DNA of 59,517 nucleotides from Rhodanobacter thiooxydans LCS2. GTDB lineage: Bacteria > Pseudomonadota > Gammaproteobacteria > Xanthomonadales > Rhodanobacteraceae. A program made the translations under genes and the position numbers. The stretch spans positions 1 through 59,517 of the forward strand of contig NZ_AJXW01000015.1 in NCBI RefSeq assembly GCF_000264375.1, written 5' to 3'. Each line of letters starts with the position of its first letter. The first letter of the stretch is position 1. Below, piece by piece: positions 25,409-33,540 of the stretch. The notes under the pieces are model-generated. The model did no database searches. It had not been told where the DNA came from and saw nothing but the letters and a program-made list of their open reading frames with translations.

Positions 25409-26854
25409 TCAGGGCCTCGTGACCACGATGGCGCGCTCGTTCAAGGTCTGCCCATCGGCACCCACGCTGCGCAATCGGTAGGCACCAGGGCGCAGATAAA
25501 GCACGTTCCTTGCATCGCGCAGGAAGAGGTAGCGATCCGCGGCGACGGCGTCGGCGGACTCGCTGGCGTAGTGGGCCTCGACCAGGCACGGAAATTTCTT
25601 TGCGCAGGCCTCGCTGTCGACGGGCACGGCGACGCGCAAACCGCCGAGCGAGAGCCAGGGGGGCCGGTGACCGCGGTTGGCGGGCGGCAGCACGGCTTGC
25701 TGCTTGCCGTCGATCGACAGCCAGAGAGGGCCTTGCGTGTAGTCGGAAGGCGCCGGGTTGGCCGGCGGAAGGATGATGTTGAGGTCGTATACCCCGGGCC
25801 TGGCGCTCCATGGCGTGTGGTCGTCGATCCGCAGCAGCGCGATCGGTTCGCTGGGGTGGAACGTGGCGACGATGCGGGCATAGATGTCGGCCGCCGGACG
25901 TGCCGGCAGATCGCCGGGGTCGTTCGAGTCGAGTGGTTGCCGGGCCGCTTGCGTGAGCGTCTCGAATTTCCGCAAGGCGTGCCTGAACGTGTGGTACGCC
26001 AAGGCTTCGCTTCTGGGGTTCTGCTCGCGGACGTCGGTCTGGTCGACCGACAGGGGCTCGAGGCCGCTGAGCTTGCTCAATTGCATCGCCATCGGCCTGG
26101 TCGAGCCGATCCGGCCGCGCTGCTTGTCGATGTGGGCGTAACCGGCGTGCACGAAGAGCTTCGCCTCGGGGTGGTGGGCGAAGACCTGCTCGTACAGGTT
26201 TCTGGCCTGGCCGTCCTCGCGGCCCTGCGGCGTGGCATCGGCCGCTTCATGGGGAACGATGACGTAGCCCAGCCGGATGGCTTCGCGCACGATGTCGCCG
26301 TACAACGGCTCGTGGAGGTATTCGCTGCCGCTGCTGGCTATCGGGTAGCCGCGCTTCACGAGTGAAACGTCCCGGCCGTCGAGGGCTTCGGCGGCGAAGT
26401 GCGTGTAGCCTTCCGCACGCAGGCGTGGCAGCAGCAGCAGGGTCAGCTCGCGGGTATGCCCGTCATGATGGGCCTCGTTCACCATCACCAGACGCCGGTT
26501 GCGGGCCAGTGCGGCGATGGCATCGACCCCGTCCACCGCCTGCCAGCGATCGGCTGGCGGGGCGGTCAATCCTTTCGGCAGCTCGTTGCGCAGCGGGAAA
26601 TCGCGAACCGCCTCGCTGTAAAGCCCCAGTTCGTTTTCGCTGAAGGCCAGCATCTGCTGGGCAAGCAACCGGTCGTTGCCGGTCAACTGCGGCGTTGCCG
26701 CGATGAGGTATTGGTACCGGGCCAGTTCGCCGGTCAACGGCCGCAGTTCATCGAACAGGTTCGAGGGCGCTCCCTTTTGCGCGGCGTGAGCGCCGCTGCA
26801 AGCCATGGCAAGCGTCAGCAGGATCCATGTGGCGGCAGACGGGCGTTGATGCAT
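25409..26854 (-). CDS. Secreted protein with NEAHHD motif, paralogue A
   Basis: This 481-residue exported protein has a signal peptide (WILLTLAMACSGAHAA). The N-terminal region carries ENELGLYSEAVRDFPL. The core has RRLVMVNEAHHDGHTRELTLLLLPRLRAEGYTHFAAEAL and, later, AKLFVHAGYAHIDKQRGRIGS, a layout like the ChaN/EreA/TIKI superfamily, whose Glu and His residues bind metal or act as base. A C-terminal domain of about 180 residues ends in YLRPGAYRLRSVGADGQTLNERAIVV, probably beta-sandwich. It is a tandem paralogue of 26942-28291, with 87 bp between them. No known activity can be assigned. It could be a hydrolase of an extracellular or cell-envelope substrate. Confidence 0.8.
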   Translation of the reverse strand: MHQRPSAATWILLTLAMACSGAHAAQKGAPSNLFDELRPLTGELARYQYLIAATPQLTGNDRLLAQQMLAFSENELGLYSEAVRDFPLRNELPKGLTAPPADRWQAVDGVDAIAALARNRRLVMVNEAHHDGHTRELTLLLLPRLRAEGYTHFAAEALDGRDVSLVKRGYPIASSGSEYLHEPLYGDIVREAIRLGYVIVPHEAADATPQGREDGQARNLYEQVFAHHPEAKLFVHAGYAHIDKQRGRIGSTRPMAMQLSKLSGLEPLSVDQTDVREQNPRSEALAYHTFRHALRKFETLTQAARQPLDSNDPGDLPARPAADIYARIVATFHPSEPIALLRIDDHTPWSARPGVYDLNIILPPANPAPSDYTQGPLWLSIDGKQQAVLPPANRGHRPPWLSLGGLRVAVPVDSEACAKKFPCLVEAHYASESADAVAADRYLFLRDARNVLYLRPGAYRLRSVGADGQTLNERAIVVTRP

Positions 26855-26941
26855 GAGCTTTCCCCCGGCAATGCGTTATGCGGGTCTGGACCGGGTTCCC
26901 ACGAGGCCACGCCAGGCAACGCCATCGGCTTTTCCGATGGC

Positions 26942-28291
26942 CTAGCGCTCGTTGATCGTGATGACCTGCTCGGCCAGGGTCTTGCCGCGAATATCCCAGG
27001 CGCGCAGTCGATAACGGCCAGGTCGCAGATACAGCTTGCTTGTCGTGTCGCCCTGCATGAAAGCGTAGCGATCGGCAGCGATGGCGTCATTGTCTTCATC
27101 GACGTAGTGCGCGTCGACGACACAGGGCGTGGTGACCCGGCATAGGGTGGTGCTGATGGTGTACGGGTGGCGTTCGTCGTGCAGGGTGAGCCACTCCGGC
27201 CGTTGCGTGTTGACGAAGTGCGCCAGCATGGGCTGGTTGCGGACCATGTCGTGCACGATGGTCGAAGGCTGGGTGTAACCGCTCTCGACGGCGCGCTGGC
27301 CGGCGGCGGGTGGCAGCAGCACGTTGATGTCGTATTGCTCCGGATGTGCGCTCCACGGCTTGCCGGTGCTGCGGTCGAGCAGGACGAAGGGGCCCTTGGA
27401 AGGGAAGTTCCCGACCAGCGCCGTGTAGGCGTCCGCTTCGCGGGGAATCTGCTCGCGGAACTGGGTCTGGTCGATCGACAGCGGTTCGATGCCGGTCAGC
27501 TGTTGCAGTTGCATCGCCATCGGTGCGGTGCTGCCCAGGCGCCCCTTGGCCTTGTCGATGTGTGCGTAGCCGGCATGGACGAACAGTCTGGCGTCGGGGT
27601 TCCTGGCGAACACTTTTCGGTACAGGTTTTTGGCCTGCCCGGTTTCGCGTTCCTGCGTGCTGCGGCTGTCCACGTCGTAGGACACGACCTTGAAGCCCAG
27701 CCTGATCGCCGTACGCACGATTTCGCCATACGAGGGTTCGTGCAGGTAGTCGCTGCCGCTGTTCGCGGTCGGATAGCCGCGGCTCATCAGGCTGGCGTCC
27801 TTGTCGAGCAATGCCTCGGCCGCGAAATGGTCGAAGCCGAGTGCACGCAGGCGAGGCAGCAGGGCCAGCGTGAGCTGCCGGGTATGGGCGTCGTGGTGTG
27901 CCTCGTTGATCAGGACGACGCGGCGGTCGGCGGCCTGCCTGACGATGACGTCGGCGGCATCGGCGGCCTTCCACCGTGCCGCCGTGGGGATGGCGGTGTC
28001 CACCGCCACGTGGCTCTTCAGCGGGAAGTCGCGCAATGCCTCGTTGTAGAGGCCTAGTTCGTTTTCGACCGAGGCGAACATCTGCATCGCGAGCGGTCGG
28101 TCGGTGGCGGGAAGTTCCTGTGCCGTCTTGATCAGGTAAACGTAACGGGCCAGGTCGTTGGGCTGCTGCCTCAGCCCGTGGAACATCTCGACCGCCGCAG
28201 GGCTGAAGCTCTGCGCCCGCGCCGGCAGGATCAGTGACGCGCTCAGGCAGAGCGCGACGGGAAGCAATCGGAACAGTACCCTGGCCGGCAT
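26942..28291 (-). CDS. Secreted protein with NEAHHD motif, paralogue B
   Basis: This 449-residue exported paralogue of the next gene has a signal peptide ending near LPARAQ. Shared blocks are ENELGLYNEALRDFPL, RRVVLINEAHHDAHTRQLTLALLPRLRALGFDHFAAEAL, RGYPTANSGSDYLHEPSYGEIVRTAIRLGF, and DARLFVHAGYAHIDKAKGRLGSTAPMAMQLQQLTGIEPLSIDQT. It also shares a C-terminal module ending LYLRPGRYRLRAWDIRGKTLAEQVITI. The N-terminus reads like a tetratricopeptide half-repeat. The NEAHHD and HAGYAH motifs are strictly kept in both copies, so they are likely the active site. It is the upstream gene of the pair and both are on the minus strand. Confidence 0.8.
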   Translation of the reverse strand: MPARVLFRLLPVALCLSASLILPARAQSFSPAAVEMFHGLRQQPNDLARYVYLIKTAQELPATDRPLAMQMFASVENELGLYNEALRDFPLKSHVAVDTAIPTAARWKAADAADVIVRQAADRRVVLINEAHHDAHTRQLTLALLPRLRALGFDHFAAEALLDKDASLMSRGYPTANSGSDYLHEPSYGEIVRTAIRLGFKVVSYDVDSRSTQERETGQAKNLYRKVFARNPDARLFVHAGYAHIDKAKGRLGSTAPMAMQLQQLTGIEPLSIDQTQFREQIPREADAYTALVGNFPSKGPFVLLDRSTGKPWSAHPEQYDINVLLPPAAGQRAVESGYTQPSTIVHDMVRNQPMLAHFVNTQRPEWLTLHDERHPYTISTTLCRVTTPCVVDAHYVDEDNDAIAADRYAFMQGDTTSKLYLRPGRYRLRAWDIRGKTLAEQVITINER

Positions 28292-28402
28292 CTTCGACCC
28301 CCCGTGGACGATTCGGAGCTAGCGTGCCTGCGTATGCTCCCGCAGGCAAGCGCTTCCCGACCAGGCGCAGGGACGCAGTGGTGGACTGGGTACAATGCCG
28401 CG

Positions 28403-29185
28403 ATGACTACCACCTTCACTCTGCAGCGCGGCCATGCGCCGCTGCTGATCAGCCTGCCGCACGATGGCAGTTTCATCCCCGACGATATCGCGGCACGGAT
28501 GCATCCGGCGGCCCGGCATGCCCCGGACACCGACTGGCATGTCGGCCGCCTGTACGAGCCGCTGGCGCAGGCGCTTGGCGCCAGCGTGCTGAAGCCGGTG
28601 GCATCGCGCTACGTGGTCGACCTGAATCGCCCCGCCGATGGCCACGCGCTGTATCCGGGCCAGCGCGAGACCGGCTTGATTCCGCTGCTCGGTTTCGATG
28701 GTGAACCGTTGTATCTGGAGGGCGAGGAGCCCGATGACGCCGAAATTCAACGGCGCGTGAATGACGGCTGGCGGCCCTACCACCAGGCGATTGCGCAGGA
28801 ACTTGCACGGCTGCGCGCCGAGCATGGCCGGGTGGTGCTGTGGGAAGGGCATTCGATCCGCAGCCGGGTACCCATGCTGTTCGACGGGCGGCTGCCGGAT
28901 TTCAATCTCGGCACGGCGGGCGGAGCGAGTTGCACTCCCCCCCTGCAGGCCCGGCTGCAGGCCTGCCTGGCGTCGCAGTCGCGCTTCGATTTCGCCGTCA
29001 ACGGCCGCTTCAAGGGCGGCTACATCACGCGCCACTACGGCATGCCGGCGAACGGCGTGCAGGCGGTGCAACTGGAGCTGGCCCAGCTCAATTACATGGA
29101 CGAGCAGAGCTTCGCCTACGACGAAGCGAAAGCGCCGGCGGTGCAGGAGCTGATCGGCTGCCTGCTGCAGCTCTGCCTGACTTGA
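28403..29185 (+). CDS. hutG: N-formylglutamate deformylase
   Basis: This 260-residue enzyme hydrolyses N-formyl-L-glutamate to glutamate and formate, the last step of the five-step histidine degradation route. Visible are LLISLPHDGSFIP, APDTDWHVGRLYEPLAQALGAS, SRYVVDLNRPADGHALYPGQRETGLIPL and VLWEGHSIRSRVPMLFDGRLPDFNLGTAGGASC, with the metal-binding His and Asp of the FGase family. The other hut genes are not in this window. A TACAAT hexamer ends only 6 bp before the ATG, so the message may be leaderless. Confidence 0.93.
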   Translation: MTTTFTLQRGHAPLLISLPHDGSFIPDDIAARMHPAARHAPDTDWHVGRLYEPLAQALGASVLKPVASRYVVDLNRPADGHALYPGQRETGLIPLLGFDGEPLYLEGEEPDDAEIQRRVNDGWRPYHQAIAQELARLRAEHGRVVLWEGHSIRSRVPMLFDGRLPDFNLGTAGGASCTPPLQARLQACLASQSRFDFAVNGRFKGGYITRHYGMPANGVQAVQLELAQLNYMDEQSFAYDEAKAPAVQELIGCLLQLCLT

Positions 29186-29374
29186 GCGCAAGTAATTGCG
29201 GCCGCGATCGGCTGTGGTGAAAGTCAACCCGCCGCGCGCCTGTTGCGCGGGCAGTCGCGGTGCTCATTCAGCGCTCGTACGCCATGGCCGTCGCATCGTC
29301 GGTTTCGTCGCGCCGCCCGAGGTGCCGGGTTCCGGCCGGGTCCGCGATTCCTTCAACGTCCGAGGCTCGACATC

Positions 29375-29632
29375 ATGATGCGTAAACTTCTGACCGCTGC
29401 CCTAGTCGTGGCAGGCGTTGTACTTTCCGGTTCCGTGTTCGCCCAGGCTGCCGCCGCCCCGCAGGCGGCTGCTCCGGCGGCTCAGGCAGCCCCGGCGGCG
29501 GCTCCCGCTGCAGCGGCGGACACGGCGCCGAAGGTGGCCGTGCACCACAAGTCACACCACAAGTCCCATCACCACAAGAGCCACAAGGCGGCCAAAGCAG
29601 GCGCGGCTCCGGTGGCGCCGACGGCGGGCTGA
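29375..29632 (+). CDS. Small secreted Ala-rich protein with His/Lys tail
   Basis: This 85-residue protein has a signal peptide (MMRKLLTAALVVAGVVLSGSVFA), an Ala/Pro-rich stretch (residues 25-50), and a basic end with HHKSHHKSHHHKSHKAAK. It resembles small periplasmic or acid-shock-type proteins (Asr-like Ala/His/Lys composition), but no family can be named firmly. The His clusters could bind metal. The ATG at 29375 follows GAGG with 9 bases between, and the next codon is also ATG. A strong terminator follows 20 bp after the stop, so it is a single-gene unit. Confidence 0.65.
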   Translation: MMRKLLTAALVVAGVVLSGSVFAQAAAAPQAAAPAAQAAPAAAPAAAADTAPKVAVHHKSHHKSHHHKSHKAAKAGAAPVAPTAG

Positions 29633-29650
29633 TGGTGCCGTAGTGGATCA

Positions 29651-29683
29651 AAGCCCCGCCGGCGCAGGCCGGCGGGGCTTTTC
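29651..29683 (+). terminator. Strong terminator after the small His/Lys protein
   Basis: A perfect 13-bp GC-rich stem (29651-29663 with 29668-29680) and a GCAG loop are followed by TTTT. It may also act on the convergent RidA gene from the other side. Confidence 0.88.
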
Positions 29684-29719
29684 ATGCGCGCGGCTTGTCC
29701 GCGCGCCGCTCCAGGGTAA

Positions 29720-30151
29720 TCAGCGCGGTGGCGCCGGCAGGACGGCGATGCATTTCAGCTCGATCGCGATCGGCGTGGGCAGCGCGGCGATACCCACCGT
29801 GGTGCGGCAGGCATCGACACCGGCGAAGTGTTCCGCATAGAGGCGGTTGTAGGCGGCGAAGTCGCGCTGCATGTCGGTGAGGAACACGGTGACATCGAGC
29901 AGGTCCTCCCAGCGCGCGCCGCTGGCCTCCAGCACGGCGCGCACGTTGGCGAACACCTGCCGACACTGCGCCTCGATGTCGTAGTCGGTCAGCCGACCAT
30001 CCGCGTCGTGCACGTTGCCGGGGATCGCGTTGCTCCCGGGCTGGCGCGGGCCGACGCCGGAGAGGAACAGCAGGTTGCCGACGCGCCGTGCGTGCGGATA
30101 GGCGCCGACCGGCGCGGGGGCGGCGTCGGTGCGGATGCTGCCGCTGCTCAC
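29720..30151 (-). CDS. RidA/YjgF family protein, probable 2-aminomuconate deaminase
   Basis: This 143-residue Rid-family deaminase has APAPVGAYPHARRVGNLLFLSGVGPRQPGSNAIPGNV, then VFANVRAVLEASGARWEDLLDVTVFLTDM, and TVGIAALPTPIAIELKCIAVLP. General RidA proteins release ammonia from imines. The PRQPGSNAIPG segment and the neighbouring ALDH8A1-like gene suggest the 2-aminomuconate deaminase branch of tryptophan (kynurenine) breakdown. The gene starts with GTG, whose bases overlap the stop of the carbonic anhydrase gene (GTGA). The specific reaction is inferred from context. Confidence 0.8.
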   Translation of the reverse strand: MSSGSIRTDAAPAPVGAYPHARRVGNLLFLSGVGPRQPGSNAIPGNVHDADGRLTDYDIEAQCRQVFANVRAVLEASGARWEDLLDVTVFLTDMQRDFAAYNRLYAEHFAGVDACRTTVGIAALPTPIAIELKCIAVLPAPPR

Positions 30152-30813
30152 GCTGCGCCTTCCCAGCGACGGGTGAGCTGGGTTATCGCCTGGTGGTAGG
30201 CCTCGGGCAATTGCTCGCGGCTGCGCACGTCCAGGCCCAGGTCATGGATGTGGCCATCGTCCAGCCCATAGATCCATGCGTGCACTGCCAGCTGCTGGCC
30301 GCGCTCCCACGCCTCGCGCACCACCGTGGTGTGGCACACATTGAGCGCCTGCTCCAGCGCGTTCAGTTCGCACAGGCGGGCATGACGTATCGCGAACGAC
30401 TGTGCCGGATCGAGTTTGTCGGCGTGCTTCATCGCGATGTCGGTGATGTGCCTGAGCCAGTTGTCGATCAGGCCCAGGCGGCTTTCCTTCAGCACCGCGC
30501 CGACGCCGCCGCAGCCGTAGTGGCCCACCACCAGGATGTGCTTCACCTGCAGCACGTCGACCGCGAACTGGATGGTGCTGAGCGCGTTGAGGTCGGTGTG
30601 CACCACCACGTTGGCGACGTTGCGGTGCACGAAGATCTCGCCCGGCGGCAGGTCGACGATCTGGGTGGCCGGCACGCGCGAGTCGGAGCAGCCGATCCAC
30701 AGGTAGCGCGGTGCCTGCTGCTGCGAGAGCTGTTCGAAAAAGGTCGGGTCCTGCGCGGTGACTTGGGCAGCCCAGCGGCGGTTGTTGGCAAGCAGGTCTT
30801 TCAGTGAATTCAT
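30148..30813 (-). CDS. can: Beta-class carbonic anhydrase
   Basis: This 221-residue zinc enzyme interconverts CO2 and bicarbonate. Zinc ligands are in LWIGCSDSRVPATQIV (Cys-x-Asp-x-Arg) and VVGHYGCGGVGAVL (His-x-x-Cys), the beta-class pattern, with the plant/Can-type FVHRNVANVV block. It is slightly longer at the N-terminus than a minimal enzyme (SLKDLLANNRRWAAQVTAQDP). It lies between the aldehyde dehydrogenase and the RidA gene, coupled to the latter. This is notable because aminocarboxymuconate semialdehyde decarboxylase upstream in that pathway releases CO2. Confidence 0.95.
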   Translation of the reverse strand: MNSLKDLLANNRRWAAQVTAQDPTFFEQLSQQQAPRYLWIGCSDSRVPATQIVDLPPGEIFVHRNVANVVVHTDLNALSTIQFAVDVLQVKHILVVGHYGCGGVGAVLKESRLGLIDNWLRHITDIAMKHADKLDPAQSFAIRHARLCELNALEQALNVCHTTVVREAWERGQQLAVHAWIYGLDDGHIHDLGLDVRSREQLPEAYHQAITQLTRRWEGAA

Positions 30814-30843
30814 CAGGACTCCATCGGTTCGCGCCTGCGCGTT

Positions 30844-32331
30844 CTAGCGCTGCGGCGGGGTCGCCTCGTAGGCAAGGCAGATGTTCTTCGGTTCGGTGAA
30901 AAAGTGCAGCGCTTCGTTGCCTCCCTCGCGGCCGAGCCCGGATTGCTTGACTCCGCCGAACGGCGTGCGCAGGTCGCGCAGCAGCCAGCAGTTGATCCAG
31001 ACGATGCCGAACTCGAGTCGGGCGGCCAGCCGGTGCGCGCGCGCGAGATCGCGCGTCCACAGCGAGGCGGCCAGCCCGTAGCGGCTGTCGTTGGCGATCG
31101 CCAGCGCCTCGTCCTCGTCCTCGAACGGAATCAGGCTGACCATCGGGCCGAAGATTTCCTGCTGGTTGGTCTGCGCCGCGGACGGCAAGCCTTCGATCAC
31201 GGTTGGCGCGATGAACCAGCCGCCGGCGCAGCGGCCGGGCAGGGTGATCGCGCCGCCGCCGCACAGCACGCGCCCGCCCTCGGCGCGGGCCCGCTCGATG
31301 CAGCCGAGCACCTTGTCGTAGTGCGCTTGCGAAACCATCGCGCCGAGATCGCTGGCGGCGTCATCCGGGTCGCCCACGCGAAGCGCCTGCACACGCGCCA
31401 GGTAGCGTTCGCGGAACGCCTCGTAGATCGAGCGCTGCACCAGCAAGCGCGAGCCGCACAGGCAGATCTCGCCCTGGTTGGCGAAACCCGAACGTACGAT
31501 GGTGTCGAGGTTGGCGTCGGACAGCTCGGCATCGGCGAACACGATCGCCGGGTTCTTGCCGCCCATCTCCAGCGACACCTTCTTGAACTGCGTCGCCGCG
31601 ATGGCGGCGATCCGCGCGCCGGTGGCAGTGCTGCCGGTGAAGGAGACCGCCTTGACCTCGGGATGCTCGACGATCGCCTGGCCCACGGCGGGCCCGCGGC
31701 CCTGCACGATGTTGAGCACGCCGGGCGGAAAGCCGGCCTCGATGCTCAGCTCGCCGAGCAGCGCGGCGGTGCATGGGGTCACTTCCGACGGCTTGGCCAC
31801 CACGGTGTTGCCGGCAGCCAGCGCGGGGGCGATCTTCCAGGTGAACAGGTATAGCGGCAGGTTCCACGGGCTGATGCAGCCGACCACGCCGAGCGGCTGG
31901 CGCAAGGTGTAGTTGATCGCGCCAATGCCGCCGGAGCCGGCTTCCATCGAGTGTGATTCGCTGCCCCAGCCGACGATCGCGGCGGCGAAGTAGCGCAGGT
32001 TGCTGACCGCGCGCGGGATGTCGAGCCGCCGCGCGAGGTTCAGTGGCTTGCCGCTGTCGCGCGATTCCAGTGCGGCGAATTCCTCTAGCCGCGCCTCGAT
32101 CAGATCGGCCAGCCGGTTCAGGCAGTGCGCGCGCTGTTCGATCGGCGTGCTGGCCCATCCCGGCGCAGCGCGGCGGGCGGCGTCCACTGCTGCGGCGACA
32201 TCCGCCGTCGACGAATTGGGGCAGTGCATGAAGACCTGGCCGGTCGCCGGATCGTGCACATCGAGCCAGGCATCGACGCGGGGTGCCCGCAGGCGACCAT
32301 CGATCAGATTGGCTAGGCGCGGGGTGGGCAT
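30844..32331 (-). CDS. Aldehyde dehydrogenase, aminomuconate-semialdehyde type
   Basis: This is a 495-residue NAD-dependent aldehyde dehydrogenase. Motifs are ISPWNLPLYLFTWKIAPALAAGNTVVAKPSE (NAD site), VSFTGSTATGARIA, the Glu base in VSLEMGGKNPAIVF, and the catalytic Cys in FANQGEICLCGSRLLVQRSIYEAF. The line around GEICLC is very like human ALDH8A1 and bacterial 2-aminomuconate 6-semialdehyde and 2-hydroxymuconic semialdehyde dehydrogenases. The start MPTPRLANLIDGRL at 32331 fits the family; the frame extends to 32367 without reason. Its place between an SDR, a carbonic anhydrase and RidA supports a role in the kynurenine route. Confidence 0.85.
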   Translation of the reverse strand: MPTPRLANLIDGRLRAPRVDAWLDVHDPATGQVFMHCPNSSTADVAAAVDAARRAAPGWASTPIEQRAHCLNRLADLIEARLEEFAALESRDSGKPLNLARRLDIPRAVSNLRYFAAAIVGWGSESHSMEAGSGGIGAINYTLRQPLGVVGCISPWNLPLYLFTWKIAPALAAGNTVVAKPSEVTPCTAALLGELSIEAGFPPGVLNIVQGRGPAVGQAIVEHPEVKAVSFTGSTATGARIAAIAATQFKKVSLEMGGKNPAIVFADAELSDANLDTIVRSGFANQGEICLCGSRLLVQRSIYEAFRERYLARVQALRVGDPDDAASDLGAMVSQAHYDKVLGCIERARAEGGRVLCGGGAITLPGRCAGGWFIAPTVIEGLPSAAQTNQQEIFGPMVSLIPFEDEDEALAIANDSRYGLAASLWTRDLARAHRLAARLEFGIVWINCWLLRDLRTPFGGVKQSGLGREGGNEALHFFTEPKNICLAYEATPPQR

Positions 32332-32418
32332 CGCGACAAGCTTAGAACCAGCGTGCCGCAATTGCACCGGACGCCGGCGTATGCGCGAGCGGGAAATAGG
32401 TCGGCAGCAGACGCCCGC

Positions 32419-33210
32419 TCAGCTCAACGCGCGGGTGCGGCCGCCGTCCACCGCGATGCTGACGCCATTGACGTAGGCGGCGGCGGGCGTGCACAGGAAG
32501 GCGATCACCGCGGCCACTTCGCCGGCTTCACCGAAACGGCGGGCCGGCACCGAGGCCAGCATGCCCTGGGCGATCGCGTCCTCGTCGCATCCGCTGGCAG
32601 CGGCCTGCGCGGCGAGCAGGCTGTCCAGACGCTGGGTGCGGGTGTAGCCGGGCAGCACGTTGTTGACGGTGATGCCGTCGGCCGCCAGTTCGGCGGAGAG
32701 GGTCTTGGCCCAGCCGGCGACGGCGGCGCGCACGGTGTTGGACACGCCCAGCCCGGCGATCGGTTCCTTTACCGAGGTGGAGATCACGTTGACGATGCGG
32801 CCGTAGCTGCTCGCGCGCATGCCGGGCAGCAGCGCCTGCAGCAGCACCTGGCCGGCCAGCAGGTGCTGGCGGAACGCGGTCTCGAAGGCCGCCGGTTCCG
32901 CGCCATGTGCCGGGCCGCCTGGAGGACCGCCGCTGTTGTTGATCAGGATGTGCACCGGGGCGCGGGCAGCGATGTCGGTGGCGGTGGCCTGCAGGCCGGC
33001 CGTGTCCAGCATGTCGACGCTGCGCCAGTCGTGCCGCTGCCCGGCGCGCGTCTGCGGCAGGCTCTCGGCGGCGGTCTTGAGCCGGTCGCCCGAGCGCGCC
33101 AGCAGGGTGACACTGGCGCCGAGTTCGGCCAGCTCGATCGCGCTGGCGCGACCAATGCCCTGCGAGGCGCCGCAGACCAGTGCGTGACGTCCACCTAGAT
33201 CCAGTTGCAT
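32419..33210 (-). CDS. SDR family oxidoreductase with altered active site
   Basis: This is a 263-residue short-chain dehydrogenase fold. The cofactor loop is ALVCGASQGIGRASAIELAELGA, the NNSGGPPGG block corresponds to NNAG, and the C-terminus has GEVAAVIAFLCTPAAAYVNGVSIAVDGG. The usual catalytic YxxxK is missing: after VISTSVKEPIAGLG the sequence reads VSNTVRAAVAGWAKTL, with Ser and Arg at the Tyr and Lys places. A branch of SDRs shares this change and may not be a standard dehydrogenase. It is the first gene of the cluster with the aldehyde dehydrogenase, carbonic anhydrase and RidA, and may process an aminomuconate-type intermediate. Confidence 0.85.
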   Translation of the reverse strand: MQLDLGGRHALVCGASQGIGRASAIELAELGASVTLLARSGDRLKTAAESLPQTRAGQRHDWRSVDMLDTAGLQATATDIAARAPVHILINNSGGPPGGPAHGAEPAAFETAFRQHLLAGQVLLQALLPGMRASSYGRIVNVISTSVKEPIAGLGVSNTVRAAVAGWAKTLSAELAADGITVNNVLPGYTRTQRLDSLLAAQAAASGCDEDAIAQGMLASVPARRFGEAGEVAAVIAFLCTPAAAYVNGVSIAVDGGRTRALS

Positions 33211-33225
33211 GCCCGTCGGCTCCTT

Positions 33226-33540
33226 TCAGTGCACCCATAGCCGCATGGCCAACGCAGCGAGCCAGCATAGCCAGCCCAGCCATTGGCTGTAGCGCCACAC
33301 CAGGCGCCAGCGGTTGATCGCGGCGTCGCCCAGTGCAGGCAGGGCCGGCGAGCGCAGTACCTGCTGCATGTTGGCCCAGACACGGAACCCGGAGAATCGG
33401 CCCTGCGCAGCCGTGGCAATGACCTGCCAGTGTTGCGGATAGCGCGTGCGCAGCAGCGTCGCGGCACGGAACGGCGCCACGTACGACAATACGAACAGGC
33501 CGACACCGCTCGCCAGCAGGGCGAGATAGAGGACGATCAT
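33226..33540 (-). CDS. Small membrane protein, UspB-like topology
   Basis: This 104-residue protein has an N-terminal TM (residues 2-22), a basic middle (LLRTRYPQHWQVIATAAQGRFSGFRVW), and a C-terminal TM (about 82-99) with WLGWLCWLAALAMRLWVH. This layout and length recall the universal stress protein UspB, but sequence similarity is too weak to be sure. The gene is coupled to the MalM-like lipoprotein by a start-stop overlap (33537-33540). No function can be assigned. Confidence 0.55.
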   Translation of the reverse strand: MIVLYLALLASGVGLFVLSYVAPFRAATLLRTRYPQHWQVIATAAQGRFSGFRVWANMQQVLRSPALPALGDAAINRWRLVWRYSQWLGWLCWLAALAMRLWVH

